From: Thiomicrorhabdus sediminis
Lineage (GTDB): Bacteria > Pseudomonadota > Gammaproteobacteria > Thiomicrospirales > Thiomicrospiraceae
DNA: 45,629 nt
NCBI RefSeq assembly: GCF_005885815.1
Contig: NZ_CP040602.1
Span: 1 to 45,629, forward strand
Direction: 5' to 3'
In this document: positions 21,589 through 29,522 of the stretch, one piece after another
Numbering within the stretch: the first letter of the stretch is position 1
How the letters are laid out: each line of letters opens with the position of its first letter
Notes under the pieces: generated by a model
What the model was told of the DNA's origin: nothing
The model's input: the letters and a program-made list of their open reading frames with translations, nothing else
Databases searched by the model: none
Made by a program: the position numbers and the translations under genes

Positions 21589-22413
21589 ATGTCTAGTATC
21601 GCTACCTTATCCCGATTGGCCGCTGCCGTTTTGATGGGTTTGAGTTTGGTGGCATGTACCTCGAACAGCACCAAAGGCGGCAGCGTTGGTGTCGATCGAG
21701 AACAACTGCTGCTGATTTCACCGCAAGAGATGACCAAAGGCGCCTCCATTGCCTATAACGATGTACTTGAACAGGCCTCGGACAAACGCAAACTCAACCG
21801 AGACCCGGTGATGCTCAGTCGAGTAAAGCGCATTGCCAACGATATTATCCCGCAGACCGCGGTTTTCCGTAGCGATGCGCCGAGCTGGGACTGGCAGGTG
21901 AATGTACTCGAATCAGACCAACTCAATGCCTGGTGTATGCCTGGTGGTAAGATCGCCTTTTATAGCGGGCTCATTAAAAAACTGAATTTAACCGATGATG
22001 AGATCGCTGCCATTATGGGACACGAAATCGCCCATGCGTTACGAGAACATGGACGTGAACGCGCCTCGCAACAGGTTGTCAGCAGTGTCGGCTTGAGTGT
22101 TCTCGGAGCGGTAACCGGTATTCAAGGCCCGTCAATGGATTTGGCATCGCTGGCGCTCGATGTCACCGTTTCCCTGCCAAATAGCCGTACCCATGAGGTC
22201 GAAGCCGACAGAATGGGCGTTGAGCTCGCTGCTCGTGCCGGTTACAACCCTTATGCGGCAATCAATGTCTGGAAAAAGATGGCACAACAAAAATCGTCAG
22301 GCCAACCACCGGAACTGCTCAGTACACACCCGTCGCACAGTAGCCGTATTGCCGATTTGAAACGCTACGCTAAAATTGTCGAACCTCTGTTTTTACAGGC
22401 GGTAAAGCGTTAA
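21589..22413 (+). CDS. M48 family metalloprotease lipoprotein (LoiP/YggG-like)
   Basis: A 274-residue predicted lipoprotein with the lipobox LVAC (Cys near residue 23). Zinc-protease residues are visible: HEIAH at 145-149 and the third ligand region HEVEADRMG with E205. The layout matches small periplasmic M48 proteases such as LoiP/YggG and BepA's catalytic part, without a TPR extension. These proteases degrade misfolded or misassembled outer-membrane proteins. It is co-transcribed with the DUF4197 gene just upstream. The substrate is not known from the sequence. Confidence 0.92.
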   Translation: MSSIATLSRLAAAVLMGLSLVACTSNSTKGGSVGVDREQLLLISPQEMTKGASIAYNDVLEQASDKRKLNRDPVMLSRVKRIANDIIPQTAVFRSDAPSWDWQVNVLESDQLNAWCMPGGKIAFYSGLIKKLNLTDDEIAAIMGHEIAHALREHGRERASQQVVSSVGLSVLGAVTGIQGPSMDLASLALDVTVSLPNSRTHEVEADRMGVELAARAGYNPYAAINVWKKMAQQKSSGQPPELLSTHPSHSSRIADLKRYAKIVEPLFLQAVKR

Positions 22414-22504
22414 AATTCATCTCAACCGTTGAGGCGAGCCACGCTTGCCTGCCAATGCTTGTATAACTGACTCAGTCAATGGGTTGCAATAAATTCATCA
22501 TCAA

Positions 22505-23494
22505 ATGGTATCCCCCATGACCGACTCTGCGGGCAAACGCCTTAATAAATACATCAGCGATTCCGGCTTCTGCTCACGCCGTGAAGCCGACCGTCTTATT
22601 GAACAAAATCGCGTCACCCTTAACGGTAACAAACCGGATCTTGGCTCTCAGGTCTTCGATAAAGATGAAGTTCGCGTCGATGGTAAATTGGTCAAGGCGG
22701 TCGCCAAAGACAAGACAGACCGTGTTTATATCGCCTACAACAAGCCGATTGGCATTACCTGCACCACCGAACGCAAGGTAAAAGGCAATATTGTCGATGC
22801 AATCAACTTCCCACAACGTATTTTCCCGATAGGACGTCTCGATAAACCTTCCGAAGGACTAATTTTCCTCACCAGCGATGGCGACATCGTCAATAAGATT
22901 CTGCGTGCGGAAAACGCCCACGATAAAGAATATGTGGTCACGGTAGATAAACCATTGAATGAGGATTTCGCCAAGAAGATGGCCGCAGGCATTCCTATTT
23001 TAGGCACTGTCACCAAACCCTGCAAGGTCACGCTAAATAGCAAATTCATCTTTACCATTGTTTTGACTCAGGGATTGAATCGTCAGATTCGCCGTATGTG
23101 CGAATATCTCGGCTATGAGGTGATGAAACTGAAACGCGTGCGCATTATGAATGTCGATCTAGGTCGACTGAAACCGGGTCAATGGCGCCATTTGAATGAG
23201 CAGGAAATGATCGAACTGAATCAGGCTTTGGCCGGTTCTCGTAAAACCTCAAGTCATGCCAACGCAGCAAATCCCAAGAAAAAGACAACGCCGTCTAACC
23301 TCAATAAAACGATGCGTCAGCCAAGAACCACGAACAAAACAGATCAAGCTGAGCCGAAAAGGCAAAACAGACGCAAAGCAAACCATAAAGCAGGTGCCAA
23401 CCAGAACAAACCGGGTGCGAATAAGAGCAGAGCGCAAAATAACAGAAGACTAAAACAGAACGGCAAATCTACCAATTCATCAAAACGCCGTTAA
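22505..23494 (+). CDS. rluF: 23S rRNA pseudouridine synthase RluF-like
   Basis: RluF modifies a uridine of 23S rRNA (and of tRNA-Tyr in E. coli) to pseudouridine. The protein has an N-terminal S4 domain (about 10-70) with [20 protein letters not shown], then the RsuA-family catalytic domain with [18 protein letters not shown] (catalytic Asp), [15 protein letters not shown] and [18 protein letters not shown]. These match RluF best within the family. The last 80 residues form a low-complexity basic tail rich in Lys, Asn, Gln, Arg and Thr. Two starts are possible (22505 or the ATG at 22517) and neither has a strong ribosome-binding site. The stop overlaps the stop of the convergent tsaC within GTTAAC. 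Confidence 0.92.
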   Translation: MVSPMTDSAGKRLNKYISDSGFCSRREADRLIEQNRVTLNGNKPDLGSQVFDKDEVRVDGKLVKAVAKDKTDRVYIAYNKPIGITCTTERKVKGNIVDAINFPQRIFPIGRLDKPSEGLIFLTSDGDIVNKILRAENAHDKEYVVTVDKPLNEDFAKKMAAGIPILGTVTKPCKVTLNSKFIFTIVLTQGLNRQIRRMCEYLGYEVMKLKRVRIMNVDLGRLKPGQWRHLNEQEMIELNQALAGSRKTSSHANAANPKKKTTPSNLNKTMRQPRTTNKTDQAEPKRQNRRKANHKAGANQNKPGANKSRAQNNRRLKQNGKSTNSSKRR

Positions 23495-24051
23495 CGAAGT
23501 TGGGTTTGTGTCCGAGCATCCCAGATTTGAGTAGGTTGTGCCAAACCACCTAAAGGCGCATCGATACAGAACACCTCATCGGCAAAGCTCTGCTTAACCT
23601 CGACACAACTTCTAGCCGGTTCAAATGAAGATATATTCGCACTGGTCGAGACAATCGGCGCGCCAAACGCCACACACAACGCCTGCACCACAGGGTGATC
23701 CGAAACACGAATTGCCACCGTATCACGTCCTCCCGTCACCCAATCCGGCATGGCTTGCTTTAAAGGCAACACCCAAGTCACCGGCCCCGGCCAACTCTTT
23801 TCCACCTTGCTTTGCCAAGGCGCACCCGACAGCTCAACATAATCTTGAATCTGCTCGATAGATGCCGCCACCAGAATGACGCCCTTTTCCATAGGACGTT
23901 GCTTCACGTGAAACAGGTTTTCAACCGCTTGCTTGTCAAATGGATCGCAACCCAGGCCAAATACGGCTTCGGTCGGGTAGGCGATGGTCTGGCCTTGCTT
24001 CAGTAAAGCAACCGCTTGATCGATTTGTGACTGTAAACTGGTGTCTGTCAT
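23491..24051 (-). CDS. tsaC: Threonylcarbamoyl-AMP synthase TsaC
   Basis: TsaC makes threonylcarbamoyl-AMP from threonine, bicarbonate and ATP, the first step of the t6A modification of ANN-decoding tRNAs. The 186-residue YrdC-domain protein has the TsaC (not the longer Sua5) length. Motifs include [18 protein letters not shown], a basic patch [15 protein letters not shown], and [12 protein letters not shown]. It lies downstream of thrB on the same strand, but a terminator separates them, so it probably has its own promoter. Confidence 0.95.
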   Translation of the reverse strand: MTDTSLQSQIDQAVALLKQGQTIAYPTEAVFGLGCDPFDKQAVENLFHVKQRPMEKGVILVAASIEQIQDYVELSGAPWQSKVEKSWPGPVTWVLPLKQAMPDWVTGGRDTVAIRVSDHPVVQALCVAFGAPIVSTSANISSFEPARSCVEVKQSFADEVFCIDAPLGGLAQPTQIWDARTQTQLR

Positions 24052-24071
24052 ATTTATTCTTCATTTAAACC

Positions 24072-24100
24072 AAAAACGGCGCCTTGCAAAGCGCCGATTT
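24072..24100 (-). terminator. Terminator after thrB
   Basis: Arms CGGCGC (24077-24082) and GCGCCG (24091-24096) with an 8-base loop. On the minus strand the stem is followed by a run of five T. It lies 25 bp after the thrB stop and just upstream of tsaC. Confidence 0.75.
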
Positions 24101-24120
24101 TAAGCCGATAAAGCAAAAAC

Positions 24121-25065
24121 TTACTGGTGCAGCTGTAATACTCGCTTAAACACATTAGGGTCTTTAATCATTGTCATTTCCCCTTCTCGCGGAATATGTT
24201 TGTCTTTCAAACGCGACAGGAAAAAGCGCAATGCCGCCAAACGTAATGCCGACGGCCAAGCTTTCAGCTCATCATCGGTCAAAGAACGCTGGGTTTGATA
24301 AGCGGACAACATCGCATCGATTCGCTCTTGATCAAATGCGATACGCGCTGGGTCATCATCATGCACTCGACACCAATCATTGACCATGACCGCCAAATCA
24401 TAAAGCAAAGGGCCATTGCAAGCATAATACAAGTCGATAATGCCCGATAAGGTATCGCCAACAAACAGGGCGTTGTCACAGAACAAGTCGGCGTGGATCA
24501 CCCCCATTGGCAGGTTCTGCCAATCGGTACCTGCCTGAAAACGCAATTCATTTTCAATCATCTTGCACTCGTCTTCCTCAAGACGGGTACGAATTTCGGC
24601 AAAGGTCGCGCTCATCCAACCGATATCACGGTCATTGTCTCTATGCTGCTCATAAGCTTGACCGGCGATATGGAATTTCGCCAACTGGCCTCCCATGACA
24701 CCACACTGGGCTACAGATGGGTTTTCCACACCGCTTCCCACCAGTCTTTCGACCAAGGCCGCAGGCTTACCGCACAACTCTTTCAAAAAGCTGTGCGATT
24801 TGGTCGGCATAGGGTGCGCTGTCGGAATATTGTGTTCGGCCATAAACGCCATAATATTCAAAAAGTATGGCAATTCTTCAAAGCTATGGTGCTCAAAAAT
24901 CGTTAAGACAAACTGCTCAATTTGACCGTGATTATTGGTGGTGACAAAATAATTGGTATTCTCAATACCGGCACTGATGCCTTCAAACGACTCCAAAATA
25001 CCCACATCATAGTCTTCTAAAAACGCTTCCAATTGATGCGTCTCAACGACTGTATAAACAGACAT
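24121..25065 (-). CDS. thrB: Homoserine kinase (ThrB2, aminoglycoside-phosphotransferase fold)
   Basis: This enzyme phosphorylates homoserine on the way to threonine. The 314-residue protein is of the APH-fold type used by pseudomonads and many other gammaproteobacteria, not the GHMP type of E. coli. The catalytic loop GVIHADLFCDNALF and the metal-binding IDLYYACNGPLLYDLAVMVN are clear. It is divergent from polA, as in Pseudomonas, where thrB and polA are also close. Confidence 0.95.
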   Translation of the reverse strand: MSVYTVVETHQLEAFLEDYDVGILESFEGISAGIENTNYFVTTNNHGQIEQFVLTIFEHHSFEELPYFLNIMAFMAEHNIPTAHPMPTKSHSFLKELCGKPAALVERLVGSGVENPSVAQCGVMGGQLAKFHIAGQAYEQHRDNDRDIGWMSATFAEIRTRLEEDECKMIENELRFQAGTDWQNLPMGVIHADLFCDNALFVGDTLSGIIDLYYACNGPLLYDLAVMVNDWCRVHDDDPARIAFDQERIDAMLSAYQTQRSLTDDELKAWPSALRLAALRFFLSRLKDKHIPREGEMTMIKDPNVFKRVLQLHQ

Positions 25066-25114
25066 AAAGTTTCGTCTCTTTACTAGATATCTTTAACCCA
25101 TAATCAATACAAGG

Positions 25115-25143
25115 TTAATAGATAGAAAGTTATTCGGTAGAAT
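25115..25143 (+). promoter_or_regulatory. Candidate polA promoter
   Basis: TTAATA (25115-25120) and TAGAAT (25138-25143) are spaced by 17 bp, each matching four or five of six consensus bases. They lie upstream of polA in the 153-bp gap divergent from thrB. Confidence 0.45.
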
Positions 25144-25170
25144 AGTCCGAGCTATTCAAATAAGTAACAT

Positions 25171-25187
25171 GTTATGTAATCCATAAC
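25171..25187. promoter_or_regulatory. Inverted repeat in the polA leader, possible operator
   Basis: GTTATG-N5-CATAAC is a perfect 6-bp inverted repeat 31 bp before the polA ATG, overlapping a TAACATGTTA palindrome at 25165-25174. It sits downstream of the candidate promoter, where a repressor could act. No regulator is identified. Confidence 0.4.
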
Positions 25188-25218
25188 GATGCAAATTCTA
25201 TCACAACGAGCAAGTTAA

Positions 25219-28041
25219 ATGACCGAATCAAATTCAGCAATCACCTTTAACCCTGACAGCCCATTTATTTTGGTGGACGGTTCTTCTTACCTTTTCAGAG
25301 CCTTCCATGCCATGCCGCCGCTGACAAACTCTAAAGGTGATGCGACGGGGGCGATATTCGGTGTCATCAATATGCTCGGTAAACTGATTGAACAGTACCA
25401 GCCGGAAAAAATGGCGGTGATTTTCGATGCCAAGGGAAAAACCTTTCGCCATGACATGTATAGCGAATATAAATCGCACCGCCCGCCAATGCCGGAAGAA
25501 CTTGCCTCACAAATCGAACCGATCCATGAAATCGTCAAAGCCTTAGGCCTGCCGCTAATTTGCATAGAAGGGGTCGAGGCCGATGATGTCATGGGCACCT
25601 TGGCGCATCAAGCCAGCCTAGTTGAGCACGATACCTTGATTTCCACCGGTGATAAGGACTTGGCACAGCTGGTCAATGAACATGTCACGCTTATCAACAC
25701 CATGAACGACACCTTATCCACTCCGGATAGTGTCGTGGAAAAGTTCGGTGTGCGTCCCGACCAGATTATCGATTACCTGGCTCTGGTCGGTGATAGTGCC
25801 GACAATATCCCGGGCATTCCAAAGTGCGGGCCGAAAACCGCGGTCAAATGGCTGACCTCTTTCGGCAATATCGATAATTTGATGGAAAATGCGCCGATGA
25901 TCGGCGGGAAAATCGGTGAAAACCTGCGCAACAACCTCGATCAACTTAAATTATCACGAGAACTGACCACAATTCGCCTTGATTGCGACCTACCGATTGG
26001 CCTTAATGATATTCAGCGTCAGCCCGCTGATTTGCAGCGTTTACAAGAACTATTCAGCGAATATGAGCTACGCACCTGGTTAAATCAGGTGATGAAAGGC
26101 GAAACACCTTTCTCGAAATCAAATGGTGCCAAAGCACATAGCCAGACGGTAACCAAAAAATCCGCCCAACCAGATGAAACGAATCCGGTAGAAACCACTG
26201 TTGCCGAAAAAGCCGATAGCCAGTATGAAACGGTCTTTAGCGCAGAACAGTTCAATAAATGGCTGGCATTGATTGAAAATACCGAGCTATTCGCGATCGA
26301 TACCGAGACCACCTCGTTGAATACTCAACAAGCTCAAGTAGTGGGTATCTGTCTGGCGGTAAAAAACCCGGATAAAGCCGGCAACCTGGCTTGTTATATT
26401 CCATTGGCGCACGATTACGAAGGCGCCCCGGCACAATTGGATTTAAATGACACCTTAAATCGCCTAAAACCTATTCTAGAGAATCCAAATGTCGCTAAAT
26501 GTGGTCAAAATCTAAAATATGATTGGCATGTGCTGCAAAATCACGGTATCACACTTCAAGGTATGAAGTTCGACACCATGTTGGAGTCTTATTGCCTGAA
26601 CAGTGTTGCCACCCGTCATAATATGGATGACCTGGCACTGAAATACCTGAATCACCGCACCACCCATTTTGAAGAGATTGCCGGTAAAGGTAAAAAACAA
26701 CTGACTTTCAACCAAATTGAGATTGAAACCGCCGCACATTATGCAGCTGAAGATGCGGACATCACTTTACAGCTACACCAAACACTTTATCCGCAATTAA
26801 CAGCAGAACAAAGCTTGGTGAACGTATTTAACGACATAGAAATGCCTTTAATGCCAGTTTTGGCTCACATGGAGCGTAATGGCGTCTTACTGGATACCGA
26901 GATGCTTGCCAAACAAAGTCAAGAAATCAGCGCCAAGCTGACTGAACTGGAACAAAAAGCGCATTTACTGGCCGGAGAGAACTTCAATTTGAACTCGTCC
27001 AAGCAGTTACAGGTCATCCTATTTGAGAATCTGGAACTGCCGATTATTAAGAAGACGCCAAAGGGCCAACCATCAACGGCTGAACCAGTTTTAGTGGAAC
27101 TGGCCGAGCAAGGCCATGAAATGCCCAATCTGATTTTGGAATACCGTTCTTTGGCAAAACTGAAATCGACCTATACCGATTCTCTACCAAAGCAGATCGA
27201 ACAGAAATCCGGCCGTGTGCATACCTCTTACCAGCAAGCCGTGGCATCCACCGGGCGTTTGTCATCAACCGAACCGAACCTGCAGAATATCCCTATTCGT
27301 TCCGCCGAAGGCCGTCGTATTCGTCAGGCTTTTATCGCTCGTCCGGGCTATAAGCTAATCGCCGCCGACTACTCGCAAATCGAGTTAAGAATTATGGCGC
27401 ATCTTTCCGCCGATAATGGATTGTTGACCGCCTTCGCCGAAGGCCGAGATATCCACCAAGCCACCGCTGCAGAGATTTTTGGTGTTGAGTTAAACGAAGT
27501 CACTACAGAACAGCGTCGCAGCGCCAAGGCGGTTAACTTCGGTTTAATCTACGGCATGTCGGCATTTGGTTTGGCCAAACAATTGAATGTACCGCGTGGC
27601 GTAGCGCAGGAATATATCGACCTGTACTTCTCACGCTACCCTGGTGTGTTGGAGTATATGGATCGTACCAAGGATTTCGCCAAGGCCAACGGTTATGTTG
27701 AAACCCTGATGGGTCGACGTCTCTATCTGCCGGATATCAATGCGCGTAACGGCCAATTAAGACAATACGCCGAACGCACCGCGATCAATGCACCTATGCA
27801 GGGAACCGCAGCCGATATTATCAAAACCGCGATGATAAAAATCGAAGCCTGGCTAAAAGACTGTGAATTCGATATTCAAATGATTATGCAAGTACACGAT
27901 GAATTGGTATTTGAGGTCAAGGAAGACCAGATCGATGCCGTGAGACCGCACATTAAAGAGCTTATGGAAGGCGCTTTAAAGCTCGATGTGCCACTGATTG
28001 TTGAAATCGGTCAGGGTAATAATTGGGATGAGGCTCACTAA
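25219..28041 (+). CDS. polA: DNA polymerase I
   Basis: PolA fills gaps and removes RNA primers in repair and lagging-strand synthesis. The 940-residue protein has all three activities. The 5' nuclease domain (about 10-290) shows EADDVMGTLA and ISTGDKDLAQLV. The 3'-5' exonuclease has its acidic residues in DTETTSL, CGQNLKYDWHVL and YAAEDADITL. The polymerase domain has motif A (ADYSQIELRIMAHL), motif B (RRSAKAVNFGLIYGMSAFGL) and motif C (QVHDELVFEV). Length is close to the 928 residues of the E. coli enzyme. A diguanylate cyclase gene follows after 42 bp. Confidence 0.98.
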   Translation: MTESNSAITFNPDSPFILVDGSSYLFRAFHAMPPLTNSKGDATGAIFGVINMLGKLIEQYQPEKMAVIFDAKGKTFRHDMYSEYKSHRPPMPEELASQIEPIHEIVKALGLPLICIEGVEADDVMGTLAHQASLVEHDTLISTGDKDLAQLVNEHVTLINTMNDTLSTPDSVVEKFGVRPDQIIDYLALVGDSADNIPGIPKCGPKTAVKWLTSFGNIDNLMENAPMIGGKIGENLRNNLDQLKLSRELTTIRLDCDLPIGLNDIQRQPADLQRLQELFSEYELRTWLNQVMKGETPFSKSNGAKAHSQTVTKKSAQPDETNPVETTVAEKADSQYETVFSAEQFNKWLALIENTELFAIDTETTSLNTQQAQVVGICLAVKNPDKAGNLACYIPLAHDYEGAPAQLDLNDTLNRLKPILENPNVAKCGQNLKYDWHVLQNHGITLQGMKFDTMLESYCLNSVATRHNMDDLALKYLNHRTTHFEEIAGKGKKQLTFNQIEIETAAHYAAEDADITLQLHQTLYPQLTAEQSLVNVFNDIEMPLMPVLAHMERNGVLLDTEMLAKQSQEISAKLTELEQKAHLLAGENFNLNSSKQLQVILFENLELPIIKKTPKGQPSTAEPVLVELAEQGHEMPNLILEYRSLAKLKSTYTDSLPKQIEQKSGRVHTSYQQAVASTGRLSSTEPNLQNIPIRSAEGRRIRQAFIARPGYKLIAADYSQIELRIMAHLSADNGLLTAFAEGRDIHQATAAEIFGVELNEVTTEQRRSAKAVNFGLIYGMSAFGLAKQLNVPRGVAQEYIDLYFSRYPGVLEYMDRTKDFAKANGYVETLMGRRLYLPDINARNGQLRQYAERTAINAPMQGTAADIIKTAMIKIEAWLKDCEFDIQMIMQVHDELVFEVKEDQIDAVRPHIKELMEGALKLDVPLIVEIGQGNNWDEAH

Positions 28042-28083
28042 CCCTCAATGAAATTATTGAATACTTAAAATGAGGCTTTTCAT

Positions 28084-29451
28084 ATGCCAGCAACAACTTT
28101 TAAAACAGGTATCGGCTTAAAAAAGTATCACTTACGAAACTTATATAGCAAACAAAATAACCAAGTATTAGCCGGTATCAGCCAAATCATTGATGGGTGT
28201 ACAGAAAGTGCAGTTGAACGTTTTTATAATGAGTTGACCAGTTTTGAGAAATCCAAGAAATTTCTTTCTGAACAAATGGTACAGGATCGTTTGAAAAATG
28301 AACTTAAATCCTGGATTGAGGATGTCCTTTCTCCAAAATCAGAAACGGATATTCCAACATTGATAGACAAACAATATCTTATTGGTGAGGTTCATGCTCG
28401 AATAGACATCCCCATGGACCTTGTCGATTCAGCCATGTTTCTAATTAAACATACGGTATTTTTATCCATTCTCGATTCTCAACTAGACAAGGAGATGAAA
28501 AACCGCGCCATTATCCTTGTCGATGCGATTTTGTCAGCAAGTCTGGCCATCATCGATCAATCATATCTGAAAGACTTGGTTGAGAATGAACGCATCGCGC
28601 AAGAGTACAAAGGGCATGTGTCGGCGCAGGAAATCGCTCTGGAAATCGAAGGTATAAAATCACAAACCTATAAATGGCTATCCAACTTAATGGCTGTGCT
28701 GGCATCAAATAAAGAGTATAAATTTCGTTCAATCAACAAAGACGATGTCGTGTTATGGATTATTCATAAACTACCGCAATATGTTAACAAACCGTCCTTT
28801 TTAGAGCCCATCAACGACACAGTCAATCAAATAGAGCAAATTCATATAGAGATTTCTCAAAATACAGAAAACCGTTCCGAAGCCATTCTTTTGCTGCAAA
28901 AGAAAATTTCCGAATTGAATTTCTTATTGACCGAAATCGCAAATGCTAACCTTCATGAGTCTAATCAACTCGACGCTCTGTCTTCACTGACTGAAAGACG
29001 TTTCTTAGATCCTATTATGCAGAAAGAAACTCAAATCGCTTTGCAAATGCAATCCAGATACTCAGTTATCATGGCGGATATCGATAATTTCAAACTCATC
29101 AACGATCAATTTGGTCATCAGGTTGGTGATGATGTTATCAAACATGTCTCAAAAATTTTGAAAACGAATATTCGCGTATCTGACTATATATTCAGATATG
29201 GTGGAGAGGAGTTTTTGATACTTTTACCAGAAACAGATTTGAAAACTTCAATTCATATCGCTGAAAAGCTACGTCAAAAACTGGAGCAATCCATCATAGA
29301 AACGCATCAAGCAGACAAAAGCTTAACCGTCACTTGCTCTTTGGGTGTTGCAGAGTTCGCCAATCATCCTGACTATATGCAGGTTATCAAGCGTGCCGAT
29401 GAAAAACTTTACCAATCGAAAAATAACGGAAAAAACCAAGTGAGTTATTAA
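28084..29451 (+). CDS. dosC: Globin-coupled diguanylate cyclase (DosC-type oxygen sensor)
   Basis: A predicted cytoplasmic haem-based oxygen sensor that makes cyclic di-GMP. The N-terminal globin domain (about 15-170) shows RFYNELTSF with the distal Tyr at Y48, and IGEVHARIDIPM with the proximal His at H104, closely matching E. coli DosC. A middle helical region (about 175-290) links to the GGDEF domain. The active motif is YGGEEF, and the inhibitory I-site RxxD is present five residues before it (RVSD). Length, 455, is near the 460 of DosC. The partner phosphodiesterase DosP is not in the window. It may be read through from polA or have its own promoter in the 42-bp gap. Confidence 0.92.
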   Translation: MPATTFKTGIGLKKYHLRNLYSKQNNQVLAGISQIIDGCTESAVERFYNELTSFEKSKKFLSEQMVQDRLKNELKSWIEDVLSPKSETDIPTLIDKQYLIGEVHARIDIPMDLVDSAMFLIKHTVFLSILDSQLDKEMKNRAIILVDAILSASLAIIDQSYLKDLVENERIAQEYKGHVSAQEIALEIEGIKSQTYKWLSNLMAVLASNKEYKFRSINKDDVVLWIIHKLPQYVNKPSFLEPINDTVNQIEQIHIEISQNTENRSEAILLLQKKISELNFLLTEIANANLHESNQLDALSSLTERRFLDPIMQKETQIALQMQSRYSVIMADIDNFKLINDQFGHQVGDDVIKHVSKILKTNIRVSDYIFRYGGEEFLILLPETDLKTSIHIAEKLRQKLEQSIIETHQADKSLTVTCSLGVAEFANHPDYMQVIKRADEKLYQSKNNGKNQVSY

Positions 29452-29475
29452 CCATTTAGGTTCTTTAAAAAGTTG

Positions 29476-29507
29476 CCAAGCCCGCTCCAAATGCCAAACG
29501 GGCTTGG
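29476..29507. terminator. Hairpin between convergent dosC and iorB, probable shared terminator
   Basis: Arms CCAAGCCCG and CGGGCTTGG form a perfect 9-bp stem with a 14-base loop. The minus strand has a short T run shortly after it (CAACTTTTT). On the plus side no T run follows, so termination there may be weaker. Confidence 0.6.
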
Positions 29508-29522
29508 GTGGTTAACAGACTA

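Noticed and set aside
22414..22504. Short palindromes between the M48 gene and rluF
   Set aside because: They are imperfect, have no T run and no repeated copies; nothing supports a function.
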